This document shows, piece after piece, positions 10,759 to 22,891 of a stretch of DNA of 64,000 bases. Within the stretch, counting starts at the first letter, position 1; every line of letters begins with the position of its first letter. The stretch is taken from the NCBI GenBank assembly GCA_011109175.1, contig RDEW01000076.1, positions 62,001 through 126,000 of the forward strand, read 5' to 3'. A program made the translations under genes and the position numbers. The notes beneath the pieces are model-generated. The model had not been told where the DNA came from. It worked only from the letters and a program-made list of their open reading frames with translations, and made no database searches. The DNA is from Dicyema japonicum. Lineage: Eukaryota; Dicyemida; Rhombozoa; Dicyemidae.

Positions 10759-13700
10759 ATGCAAGCACTTAATTTCCGCGAATCATTCGTTTTGCTAGCC
10801 AAACGAGCGCTCGAAGATAAAAATCAAAAGAAATTCACAATTTTGAAGACAGACAGCTCGCTCTTTTGCTTCAAACCAAATAATATTGTTAGACAATTCT
10901 GCACAAAAATAATAGAATTCAAGCCTTTTGAATACTTTATTCTTACAGCAATAATCGTAAACTGTATTCTCCTAGCAATGAACACCCCATTCCCTAACGA
11001 TGACACCAATTATACGAATAAAATGCTGGATCAGATTGAGTACGCCTTTATAATCTTATTCACTTTGGAAGCTATAATCAAAATCATAGCTCTTGGATTC
11101 ATTTTCACTGAAAATTCTTATTTAAGCACAGCTTGGAATATCCTCGACTTTCTCATCGTTGTGATTGGGTACTTATTCTTGTAAGTATAGTATTGTGAGT
11201 GCAATCCTCTCAAACGTGGACAGCAACATCTTTGATGTCAAATCTTTACGAGCTTTTCGAGTTTTAAGACCCCTCCGACTGGTCTCCGGTGTTCCGAGTA
11301 ATTAATTTTGGAAAACTTTAGGTCTCCAAGTTGTTGTAAACTCTATCATCAAGGCGATGTTTCCGTTGTTCCATGTCTCCCTTCTTGTGATTTTTGTGAT
11401 AACAACCTACGCTATTATTGGAATGGAAATATTTTCCGATAAATTGCACAATGTCTGCAGAAATCATATAACAAGTGATCCTGTGTTTATTCCAAGATCA
11501 AATCGAGGCTTTCCGTCCGTGCAACAAGGATGGAGTCGGATACACGTGTTCTTCCAACTCATCCTGTATCAACGATTGGATTGGCCCAAATGCTGGTATT
11601 TCGACTTTTGACAACATTGGAATCGCCATGCTTACAGTTTTTCAGTGCATAACCATGGAAGGATGGACGGACGTGTTGTATAATGTAGATATCCTTAAGT
11701 TATTTCAGATCAACGATGCCTATGGGAGGTCATGGCCGTGGATATATTTTGTCAGTCTAATCATTATTGGGTCATTTTTTGTTCTAAATCTGATCCTCGG
11801 AGTCCTCAGTGGGTAAGCGCTACCAATATTCTTAGAGAATTTTCCAAAGAGCGGGAAAAACAGCATCAAAGGGGAAATTATTTCAAACAAAAAGAAAGGA
11901 AGCAGATTGAGAAATATTACGAGGAATATATGGAATGGATTCTTTCAGGGGATCAGGTTGAATCAACAAAGAATTTTCTAAAAAGAAATGCCCCTACAAT
12001 AGGTGAGATCTTAAGTGACCTTAAGGACATCTTGAGTCCAACAAAATCACGTGGAGTTTTATAATCTACGAAATATTGTTTTATGTTGGATTTTAAATTA
12101 GCAATTTGTTGGCCATTTTCAACCGAAAACTGAAAAGGAAAATTCAGAAAGCAATAAAGTCTCAGATTTTTTATTGGTCGATAATTGTGCTAGTCTTCCT
12201 CAATACGTGCGTGATAGCTCTCGACCACCACGGAGAACCCGACTGGCTTTCAGAATTTCAATGTAGATTTACTCATCACGGTAGCCATGGCGAACATTAT
12301 TTTTGTGTCATTTTTTACTCTCGAAATGATCCTGAAAATATACAGTTTTGGAATTCGGAGATATTTTCTGTCTTACTTTAACCGCTTTGACTTCATCGTC
12401 ATGATTGGGAGCATTGGGGAACTGATCCTCTCACTTTTTGGGGTGATCCATCCTCTTGGGTTAAGTATTATGCGAGCCACAAGACTCCTTAGAGTATTCA
12501 AAGTGACGAGGTCCACTGACTTTAAAATTTACAGATATTGGACTGCATTGAGGAATCTCGTGATTTCCTTGATTAACAGTTTAAAATCTATCGCCAGTTT
12601 ACTGCTCCTTCTGTTTCTGTTTATAACGATTTTTTCATTGCTCGGAATGCAGTTGTTTGGGGGTCGTTTGGATAATTCTGAAGGAAAAATCAGAAGTAAT
12701 TTCGATGGAATCTGGCAGGCATTGATTACAGTCTTCCAAGTTTTCAAAATCTTAAATTATAGATTTTGACGGGAGAAGACTGGAATCTAGTCATGTATGC
12801 TGGTATTAACAGTTACGGGGGAATCAATTCTGCAGGAGCTTTGGTTTCTCTTTACTTTGTTATACTGTTTATTTGCGGAAATTGTACATCTCCCTATAAA
12901 TCCAGATATACTGCTCAACCTCTTCCTTGCTATCGCCGTCGACAACTTGACTGATATTCAGAATGAAATTGATACCAAAGTTCTCATATTGGTTATTCGA
13001 AAGGACAACAAGACGTCCGGGATGGTGGATAGTGCCCGTGATTCTGACAGTAATAATGCTACCACTGAAGGAGAAAAAGTCTGTTATTTGGTCATTTTCA
13101 GACCAAGACTCGGAATGTCCGCCATATTCTTCATTGTTCCTGTTTTCTCATAAAAACATGTAAATTGATTTCGGTAAACGCAGATTTCGGATATTCTGCT
13201 TTAAATTTACTAAAAACAAATATTTTGAAAACTTCATTTTGATATGCATTCTGACCTCGAGTTTGACCTTGGCCTTGGAGGAACCAATCAATGAAGCGAG
13301 CAAAATAAACAAAGTCATTTTTCCGTTTATTTAAGATTCTCGTTTATTTCGATTACGTGTTCACGTGTATTTTTACGATTGAAATATTAATGAAGGTGGA
13401 ATATATTTGGCTCATTTAGATTGTGGCGTTCGGCTTTATTATGCATCCTTCCTCATTCTGCAGGGAGTCATTTAACTTGCTAGATTTGCTTGTGGTGACC
13501 ATCTCCAATGTAGCTATCTTTATGAGGTAGTCTTACTCAATCACTCAAGTGGGGGAGCAATCAAGTCGGTGAAGGTCCTGAGAGTTCTACGACCACTGAG
13601 AGCCGTCAATAGGGCGAAACAATTAAAGGTTAGATTATAGAACTTTACATTAATTCCTAATAACCTTGTTAACCCCTAAAAGCACGTCGTTCAATGTGTC

Positions 13701-16312
13701 GTGGTGGCCATAAAAACAATTGGAAGCATAATGTTGGTGACATTTCTCCTACAATTCATTTTCGCTTGTATTGGCGTCCAACTCTTTAAGGGAAAATTTT
13801 ATCACTGCACTGATCCATCCAAACTGACAGACTATGAATGCAGGTAAGCACAGGCTGCATAATTTAGGGGAAACTTTATCCACTATTCTGATTTCTCTTC
13901 TCCCCCCGAAGTGATTGAGCGTCAGTGGGTGAACGAGGCATTAAACTTCGATAACGTAATTAACGGAATCCTTACTCTTTTTGTTGTAACAACCTTCGAA
14001 GGGTGGCCAGGGTACCGGTATGATCAAAGTGATATAGAGTACTCTATAATTCTATTGACGCCACAAAGCCAGGATATGGTCCCAGTCACAACCACCAGAA
14101 GGCGATTGCGATCTATTACATAGTCTACATAATATTGATTGTCTTCTTTATGGTCAACATATTCATCGGCTTTGTGATCGTGACATTTCAGAGTGAGGGG
14201 GAACGAGAGTACAGAAACTGTGAACTTGATAAGAATACAGTGAGGGATAAATATTATCTCAGCGTAAATGCATAGAGTACGCCCTCACGGTGAAGCCAAC
14301 CAAGCTGTTTATCCCAAAGGGCAAATATCAACACTTTGTTTGGAAATTGGTGGTTTCAAAGACAGCTGAGTACATCGTCTTTGGACTCATTATTGCCAAC
14401 ACCGTTATTTTGGCCATGCAGGTTCGCTTGTGACTCACTGTAGCACCGCGGAGAGAGTCCTCAGTACAAGTCGGTTTTGGGTAAATTGAACATTGCCTTC
14501 ACTATCCTCTTTACCTTTGAATTTATCCTTAAAATATTTGGTTTTGGCATAAAAGTTGGGGACATTATGACTTTAGAATTACTTTGCTGATTATTGGAAT
14601 ATATTTGACTTTGTGATTATTGTGGGGAGTTACATTGATATCATCATGGAGTTGACTGTTCTTGTTGGATTTATTTTAGTATGAAAAAATAGTTTCCATT
14701 AACTTTTGTCGACTATTTCGTGTGATGAGACTCATTAAACTGCTTAGTAGGGGAGAAGGCATTAAAACTTTGTTGTGGACTTTCATCAAGTCATTTCAAG
14801 TAAAATTATAATAAATTTAGTCACTCCCTTACATTGGAATTCTTATAGCGATGTTGTTCTTCATTTATGCCATTATAGGCATTCAGCTGTTTGGGTCCAT
14901 TGCCTTGAATGAGAGTACTCAGATTAACAGCAATAATAATTTCCAATCCTTCCCTCAGTCTCTTCTTTTGCTATTTAGGTATATCCCCTGTATATTTGTA
15001 TATCTGTCACTGGGGAGGCTTGGCAGGAGATTATGCTTGATTGTATTCCGGGGGAACATATGCAATGTGACCCCAGAGTTAAAAATCCAAATAGCTGTGG
15101 TTCACTCTTTGCCTATGCTTACTTCATCAGCTTCTCCCTTCTTTGCTCATTCCTGGTCATTCTCTTTCATATTTCAGGGGATTAATTTGTTTGTGGCAGT
15201 CATAATAGACAACTTTGATTACCTAACACGTGATTGGTCAATCCTTGGTCCACATCACTTGGAAGAATTTGTTAAAGTATGGTCAGAGTATGACCCTGAT
15301 GCCACGTGGGTGTTTATGTGATGAGTAGAGGATTGATAAAGCACATTGACTTGGTCAGTCTTCTCAGACAAATATCCCCACCATTAGGATTTGGTATGCT
15401 ATGTCCCCACAGATACGCCTGTAAGGTGATGTCATCAGTTATTGCAGAAATTGGTAACAATGAATATGCCATTACTGAGTGACGGGACTGTCCAGTTTAA
15501 TGCCACTTTATTTGCCCTTGTGAGGACCTCCTTGAAGGTCAAGACTGAGGGTCGACCTTTTATGTATTTTTAGGAGTTTATTATCGCTGTAATGATGATT
15601 TGAAGGACATAATATTAAAAATATGGAAAAAGACAAAAATTGAGTTTTTAGACAACATTTTCCCGTCCATTGGTTATTTTCACTATTATTTAGAATCTGA
15701 TGAGACAACTGTTGGAAAGTTATATGCTACTTTTTTGATTCAGGATTACTTCAGGGAATTTAGACGACGAAAACAAGAAATGGAAAACAAACCATCTTAC
15801 AAATTCCAGGCTGGACTGCGTGTTCCCCCAGACATTGGCCCCAACATTACAAGGAAGAGATCTTCTCATATTCAAATCAATTCAGTTTATATAAAATGAC
15901 AATTATAGAGGGACTTTAGGCCAAGAATTCAAATGTAGTGATATAACTATATGACTATAGGGAGGGTCAAACAGTGATGAATTCAAGTCTATCCCGTCCA
16001 CTGGAATTTATCAGCGAGTCGATAAAGTACAGTATTGTTTGATTCGAAGAAGTAATTCGCCAGTGTTACTTCATGAACAATCTCTTAGGGTAAATGGACC
16101 GGTCGCTTATAGAAGGGAGAGTAGTTGTACTTTGCTTATTGACAAAGTTATTTACGGTTATATCATAGATTTTGAGAATTGAGGGAATGGATGATGTGGC
16201 TGAGCCTGAATCATTGACGAATGAGATGATGAGGATTAATGATATTACTATTGAGGAGTTGGATTCGGTTGCACAGGACTACATTGATATGGACTTTAAT
16301 AAATTTAGTTAA
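10759..16312 (+). CDS. CACNA1: L-type voltage-gated calcium channel alpha-1 subunit (Cav1)
   Basis: Pore-forming subunit of a high-voltage-activated Ca2+ channel in the plasma membrane. All four 6-TM repeats are present: repeat I from 10890, II from 12120, III from 13180, IV from 14330. Selectivity-filter glutamates are intact: '[10 protein letters not shown]' (I), 'TGEDWN' (II), 'TFEGWP' (III), 'TGEAWQE' (IV), i.e. EEEE. S4 voltage sensors are present ('[13 protein letters not shown]', '[13 protein letters not shown]', '[13 protein letters not shown]', '[12 protein letters not shown]'). Repeat I ends '[12 protein letters not shown]', followed by a beta-subunit-binding AID ('[13 protein letters not shown]'). 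After repeat IV come an EF-hand region and the IQ-type '[14 protein letters not shown]'. 'WPWIYF', 'PFPNDDTN' and 'LLIVMLFF'-like text place it in Cav1 rather than Cav2. About 30 introns interrupt it, nearly all 21-28 nt (one of 54 nt at 13629-13682). The tail beyond about 15885 is less certain and may need one missing base. About 1,600 residues. Confidence 0.96.
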
Positions 16313-16474
16313 TTAATTATTTAAAGTAATTTTATTAATTTTATTCTTTATTAATAATTATTCATTTTTGAAAAGTAATGAGTCTTTCGATATTAGTTCA
16401 AGTAGTAGAAGAGGTCAAAGGATTGGTCCCTTTTTCCATAAAATTTTTTTTATTTTGAGTCAATAAAGCGATTT
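16313..16474 (+). repeat. pre-insertion flank and left target-site duplication of the LINE
   Basis: The last 12 bases (AATAAAGCGATT, 16463-16474) recur exactly at 19448-19459, directly after the LINE. This is a target-site duplication and fixes the 5' boundary of the LINE at 16475. The flank itself is AT-rich, lies just downstream of the channel gene and shares 'GAAG(A)GTCAAAGGAT' with sequence after the right duplication. Confidence 0.8.
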
Positions 16475-19447
16475 AAAATAATTTCCACGTTGTTGTCGTC
16501 GTTAATATATACAGTTCTCTCTCCTATTATCTATTCATGTCTGTTTTTTATGATGTACTACACGAAGACATTTCATGCAAAGGGTGCAGAGTATCCAATT
16601 CTCGCATGTGCGGGATTCGATGTTCTGTATGTGTTGGTTACTTCCACATAGGTTGTGAAAAACTATCCAAGAAAATTGCTCGATCACTTCCCTCGTGGTC
16701 GTGCCGGTCGTGCCGTCTGGAACTCACTAAAATTGAACCTTATGATCATTTTGTGTCATCATCATCTGTATCAGACTTCTGGAAGCCATGTCTCCGGAGG
16801 ATTTTCTGGTTTTATTTTCAAACACGCGACAAAGGAAGATTATCCCTGTCAGGATCCCCAGGGCTTCCCGGATCTCAATTGCTTCTGCCCTTTCTTCTTG
16901 CATTGAGAAAGCTCTGTCCAATGGCTCGAAAAAGGATTGGATGGTTCTTTTCTCTTTCCCTGTCCTGGCTATGGGGTTAGAGCGTAAGCCTGCCCCATCT
17001 TCTCGGAAACCCTCTTTATCCCATGTCCTGAAGAAGCACGTGAGTGCCTTTATGGATTCATGGGAGTCCTTGGCTGAAGAATTATTTGTTTCCTTAGTTG
17101 ATTACTTCCCAAAGTCCAATTCCAAGCAATCCAGTATGGCTCCTGAGAGGCTTCGCTCTCGTGTCAGGAAGAAATTGATGGAGGGCGATCTTACTGCTGC
17201 AGTTCGAACTGTTTGTACGGATTCTGACCCGGTGAAAGGAGACACTCTCTATATTGGGACAGAAACATCCACCAGAACCAGAAGACTTTTGTAAACCTGT
17301 TCGTCCAGAACAATCTATGCATGATATTTCCACTTCAGCCATTTACAACGCTCTTTGTTCTTTTCGAAGAAGTAGCAGTGGAGGAGTTGACGGTCTCAAA
17401 CCTGACCATCTGTCAGACTTGGTGTCCCATTCTATCGGCAGGCCTGGATCGCTACTCTTGGAGCGAACCCGGGATCTCGTAGCTCTCATGCTTTCCGGAA
17501 ACGTTTCCGATTTTGGTCGGAATCTCCTCTTTTCGGCGAGTCTAACGGGCCTTGGTAAGAAAGATGGTGGTATTCGCCCCATTGCAATTGGAAACGTATT
17601 TCGACGTTTATCCGCAAAAATGGCTTGTCGTTTTGTTATCTCCCGAATTTCAGCCGAATTTTGTCCTTCGCAGCTTGGTGTCGGAATCAATGGCGGCTGT
17701 GAAGCTGGGATCCACGCAGTGAGAGAATTTGCGTCACAATCAGCTGAATTGAATGTTGAGGACAGAGTTTTATTCAAATTGGACCTCCGGAATGCCTTCA
17801 ATTCAGTCAGAAGGGACACCTTGATACCTGTAGGAGGAGGATTCCTCAGATTTATCCCTTTGTATATCTCGCGTATTCGGATCCATCCCCTCTTGTTTTT
17901 GGCAGTGGAATTATTTCATCCGGAGTTCAACAGGGGGACCCACTCGGTCCTCTTCTATTTTCCTTGTCTATTGACCATATTGCCCAGGACCGTTGCACCC
18001 CACTAACGTCTGGTATCTGGACGATTGTATTCTCGGTGGAAGTCCCGATGATATTCTATTCAAAGTTGCATCGATCAGAAGTTTGTGTGCAAAAATCGGT
18101 CTGGATTTTAACAATGAAAAGTGCGAAGCAATTAATCTGAATTTGAGTTCCGATTCATTCTACCTTTTTCATAGAAAACTCAGCGATATCATCCCAGGGG
18201 TTAGGGAGACTCATATTGATTCTCTCGACTTCCTTGGGTGTGGGATTTTGGTAAACCGGGTGAGGGAGTTATTGGAACGCAAGAGGACTAATTTACGTCA
18301 ATATGCCGACAGGATGAGTTTTTTGGACCGTCATGTCGCCTTTTTTATGCTGAAGAATTGTCTCCTTCTCCAAAACTCCTTTTTATTCTACGGGGATCCC
18401 CATGCTACGCCGAAAAAGACCTTCTATCGTTAATTGATATGGATATCCGGTCAACGATGGGGTCCATTCTTAATGTTCGTTTTGATGATTTCGGATGGTT
18501 ACAGGCCTCACTCCCTGTAGCCTGCGGTGGTTTGGGTCTTTCTCTTCCTTCGGACGTTGCTTTGGGCGCCTATTTATCTTCGTTCGGCTCGTCAAGGCGT
18601 TTAGTGGATACGGTCCTTCACTCTACTTCCGGACTAAACGTACCGCTGACGCCGTCGGGAGCCTGGGATGAATGGATGAATTTGTACCTGAATGCTCCGG
18701 CAATTGTGATAAGCAAAAGTCCTATTTGTTTTGTGTCTTCGAAAAGAAGAAAGAGTCCCTTGAAAAGACGGAAGATGTAAGAAGGCTTGCCTGCCTCAAA
18801 ACAGCCAGTTGTCACTCGACGGGGGCCTGGATGAACGCTTATCCATCTGCCGAAATTGGAAACCTGTTGGATGATGAGGCTGTGAGAATAGCTACCTCGC
18901 TTCGTCTTGGTCTTAAATTGTGTGCCGAAAGAAAATGCCGCTGTGGACGTTGGATCGATCCTTTTGGTTATCATCCCTTGTCATGCAAGATGAGTGCGGG
19001 TCGTTTCCCCAGGCACTCCTGTCTTAACATGACATTAAAGAATTCCCTTGCCTCTGCTGGACACCATTGCCTGTTAGAACCTGCTGGTCTTTCCCGAAAC
19101 GATGGAAAACGCCCTGATGGGATGACGACTTTTCCATTCGCCAACGGACGAAACCTGATCTGGGACGTGTGTTGATACTTATTCCCCGTCTAATTTGGTT
19201 GCTTCTGCTTCAGACCCAGGTGTATCTTTTTGTTCCATTCGCTGTGGGACGTCAGGAATCCTTGGCCCCCAAGCAGATGAGTTGGTTCGTAAGATCGGCT
19301 CCATGATTCAAGCTGTGACCAAGGATCCGCGAGAGACTGGTTGGTTTCGAGAAAGTATCTCGTTGGATATTGTTAGGGGAAATAGCATGGCCATTCAGAT
19401 ACCTTAATTTAATTTTTATTAATAAAGTTTAATTTGACTGGAAAAAA
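16475..19447 (+). mobile_element. near full-length non-LTR retrotransposon with PHD-type finger and restriction-like nuclease
   Basis: About 2,973 bp bounded by 12-bp target-site duplications and ending in TTTAATTTGACTGGAAAAAA. From 5': a PHD-like C4HC3 finger ('CKGC', 'CGIRCSVC', 'YFHIGCEKL', 'SWSCRSC'; 16580-16725); a linker; reverse transcriptase fingers ('GGVDGLKPDHLSD', 'GLGKKDGGIRPIAIGNVFRR'; 17380-17610); palm ('LFKLDLRNAFNSV', 'VWYLDDCILGG', where the usual A/VDD is LDD; 17770-18040); thumb ('FLDRHVAFFMLKN'); then 'CRCGRWIDPFGYHPLSCK' (zinc-type CCHC) and '[12 protein letters not shown]...WDV' (18925-19170), a PD-(D/E)xK-like nuclease. Frames are interrupted at about 16906-16980, 17830-17990, 18430, 18780 and 19172, so this copy is probably inactive. 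R2-like domain order (finger-RT-nuclease), but the RT text resembles the 'KKDGGIRPIA' class. Confidence 0.85.
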
Positions 19448-19459
19448 AATAAAGCGATT
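19448..19459 (+). repeat. right target-site duplication of the LINE
   Basis: AATAAAGCGATT, identical to 16463-16474. Confidence 0.85.
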
Positions 19460-19499
19460 AGGTGTGAAAAAGAAGAAGTCAAAGGATCTCCCCTTTTCA

Positions 19500-19970
19500 T
19501 CAAAAAACAAAAAAATTTAGAGAATTATTTTTTGCATTTAATGGAAACCTTCGTACTGTGGTCTGTCCCTTTCAAGAAGCTAGAATTAACTCATTTTTAG
19601 CTAAGGAACATTCTATTGGACATCCTGCTGTTTCCAAGATTTGCAAATTAATTTGCGAAAAATACATTGGTTATTCGCCATTTTATGTCAACTTGTGATT
19701 TCTGCAACCATTTCAACAGTCTAAAGATTTGTGAAGATATGCAAATAATTACTGTTGATTTACTCAGTTGGGCCCTTGAAACCTTACAAACGGATGGTGG
19801 AAAAGAGTTTTGTAACTCTGAAGTTTCAGCATTATTATGTGATTGGGGATAACGGCGATTCATGGTAGACCAAGACACCCTCAATCACAAGGCAGGTGGA
19901 ACGCTATAATCAAACGCTAAAGCGCAGGTTAGCGAAAACTATTTCAATAAAAATCTAATATAACGTTTCT
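19500..19970 (+). mobile_element. retroviral-type integrase fragment
   Basis: Order of motifs: 'SFLAKEHSIGHPAVSKICK' followed by 'CDFCNHF' (HHCC zinc finger of integrases), a gap where the first catalytic Asp should be, then 'LQTDGGKEFCNSE' (second catalytic Asp) and, after a one-base shift at about 19849, 'AIHGRPRHPQSQGQVERYNQ' (catalytic Glu). The 'IHGRP-HPQSQG-VER' form is that of Ty3-like or KRBA2/Ginger-type integrases. The first catalytic segment is deleted between about 19740 and 19790. Dead fragment. Confidence 0.75.
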
Positions 19971-21740
19971 AGTAGTTGTCACAACATGAGATAAAAAGAT
20001 TCGATGGCCATATGAGAGAAAGAAAACAGAATTTAACATACACTACTGTACTCCGGGATTTTACTTCACTATTTTCCTTAGGGATTTAACTTCTCTCTAT
20101 TTTATTTTTTTGAAACAAAACTTAGTGGTTGTTAATATTTTCAAGTGATAAATTTGTCTTATCAACAACCCGGGGTCTCATGACATACGACATTTATTAT
20201 TATTTTGCAAAAAGCAACTAAATGAAAGTTATCTCCTCGTTGCTTCTGGAAGGCCGTGGATAATCTTCCATGTTAGATTCCTTCACACTCTCTTTGGGAA
20301 GGCGATTTTTCGAGGGACATCTAGGACGTCTGCATGTTCGAGTTTCTTATTACAGTAACAAGATCTTCTTGAATTGAAATAGGACAGAGTAGCATGGACG
20401 TCCGTGGTATTCACAATTTCATTGTTTGCCGGATCCTGATTTTCATCAGCGACGTACCTGATTTCTGGGTGGGAGTTTATTTTTTCACATTGTGACTGCC
20501 CATGTTCCAGAATTTTACAGAAGCACATGGGGGACAAACACATTGTAAAGTCGCAATTTTGTCTTGAATGATACATGGGGACTACTCATCCATTTGACTG
20601 TATTTTCTTATTGTTGCTAAAGTTTTCCTCCTTTTATGTCTTCCCAGTCCCCTAGTAGAGACCCTAGCTTCCTCACTCTTTTCCATGGCCCCTCTTTTCA
20701 CTGTGGTTATGCCAGTTTTTTCAATATTCACTTTCAATCACCATTCGAATAAATCGAGTGCACAGTCTAGGATATTTTGTATATCACCCATCTTTTCGAA
20801 AACATAGTCTCGTGTGGTGAGGTATCAAATATTTTGTTATACATGTGACAATTTTTTGTGTCAATAAGTCGTAAGAATTTTATGAGTTTTTTTTCTATCC
20901 CTGCGTTATATTTTAGCTTGAGGCCTGGGGTTGCCAGTAAATTGTGGTTCTCGTTGTGGAATTGGTTTCTGAAATAACTTCGTTAGGAATTCTCTTTCGG
21001 TCAGTTACTTTAATTTTTATAGATACGCTTGATTTATTCACAATTCTGATTGCCCTGAGCATTTTCGCACCGTTTTCTAATTTTTCTAGTTCCAAGGCAA
21101 TGTTATTGAGATTAGTCGTGGAGTACTTTCACTCTTTATATTCCTCTATATTTCCCTTCTCTTCTTTAACTCTTCTTAACGTTGCACTTAGGATTTTCTT
21201 TTCTGAGTGAGTTCCTTTGTATTCTTGACAATTCTTGAATTTCCTTATCAGAACTGATTCCTCTCACATTAAAAGTGATTAAGCTGAAATTCTTTCTTCC
21301 ACAGTGTTTTTGAGACATTATCAGCACTAAGTACTAGATAGGGATGTCACCATCTAAATTAAAATATTAACCCCCGTTTCGCTAAAATGTAGGAAATCGA
21401 CAACCGTCAGAAAGCTATCCGCTAAGACAGGACGCTTCCAGAGATCCAGAACTTTGACGTCGAGCCATGGAAGTCCAGGATAGAGGCATAGTATAGCGTC
21501 ATCCTAATGAAATGCTTGTACAATAAGATAAGGCACTCCTTTTCCTGGCAGTTCATGTGGCCAGCTATTACTCGGAGGATGTTTAATTTTCGTTTTACTT
21601 TGGTGTAGAGTACTTCAACATGGTAGTTAAAACTGAGTGAGTGTCAAACGTGACTACATCACCACCTCAACCAAATAAGTGTCATAGCTGACATACAATG
21701 TGAGTTTCCAAAATTAATTTTATTATATTTTTTATTTAAT
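19971..21740. other. no recognisable gene; probable retrotransposon debris
   Basis: A minus-strand 97-codon open stretch (20283-20576) has a cysteine cluster ('CDFTMCLSPMCFCKIL') of unknown kind. The minus strand of 20580-21360 has lysine/glutamate-rich, coiled-coil-like but stop-interrupted text. I could not attach either to a family. Confidence 0.3.
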
Positions 21741-22720
21741 TCAAAAACACCAATAGTTAATCTCGTTGAAATTAATTAGGTGATCCCGACAATCCTGAAG
21801 AGCTTTCTCAGCTTCACCGATGCTGGACTTTTGACCCAACACATTCATGGCATGGGCGGGGGACAGTGTTCGTGAGAAAGCTAACTGGGGTGATGTGGTT
21901 CTGGAAGCTTGACACAGGACAGACTGTCGACGACAGGTCCTGCTGGAGGGTAACGTCAAGAAGCTCTTGCCGTTTTCCTCAATGAGGTAGTCAAAGGGAC
22001 TGGGTGGAATGTTGTTCAGCTTTGCCATGTGCATTATGGTAGTCGACGCTCGACATAGGTGTTATCAACTTTAAGACGGTTCTCACGAGAGATTAATTCC
22101 CATGCTGCACAGGCATAACTGATTGTTGGCTCGATGAATTGCTTTTTTATTCCACCAAATATGGTTTTGATTAAACCAATTTTCCTCTGACAAGTTCCAA
22201 TGGTCTTCTCAATATGGGCAGAAAAGCGCATCAAAAGTGACCCCCAGAATTTTAGGGTTCTTCGTAAAATGGATTTTTTTGTTGTCCAGGATAGATCCAC
22301 AGTACATATTCTGAGCCTTTCATCCGAGGTAAATAGAGTGGCGGAGGATTTTTCGGGAGATATGTTCATCCGGTTTTGGTGTAGCCAAGTTTGAATTTGA
22401 AGCAAGAGTTCTTGTACTTTTTTGAAGCAATCGTGAGGTCTTTATCACGTGAAATAATGAGTAGGTCATCAACATAAGCGAGAATTATCGAGTCTCCCAT
22501 AACTGGGTTGGGAATGTCAGAAAGGTATAAGGTGAATAGGGCAGGAGACAAGGGGAGCCTTGGGGAACTTCATTTGGAAGTAATCTTGAAACTGATCGAA
22601 TCCCATCCAAGCATGCACGCCCTCTCCTTCCGCTGAGAAATTTGAAAGCCATAATGTTATGTTCGAGTTGATGATAGTCTAAATATTTTTTGAGTTAAGA
22701 TTTTTCTGGATACAGAATCT
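21741..22720 (-). mobile_element. LINE reverse transcriptase C-terminal half, decayed
   Basis: The minus strand from 22560 reads 'MSPALFTLYLSDIPNP' and 'ILAYVDDLLIISRD' (YxDD box intact as YVDD), then 'WLHQNRMNISPEKSSATLFT' (RT thumb), 'KTIGTCQRKIGLIKTIFGG' and 'FIEPTISYACAAWE'. The same series of motifs occurs in the plus-strand fragments near 33200, 35250 and 45480. Several frameshifts. It ends against the 3' end of COG4. Confidence 0.8.
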
Positions 22721-22891
22721 AGGCCTTTTGTAGGTCGAGACAGCATAAAACAGATTTTAGATGTGGTTTGGCAGAAAAGCCTTCAATAATGAACTGGTTC
22801 AATGAGGTGAGTTGATGTAGACCGGTCTCTCCTGAAACCATGTTGGAATAATAAATATTAAAAATCATACAAGAATAATAAATATTAAAAA

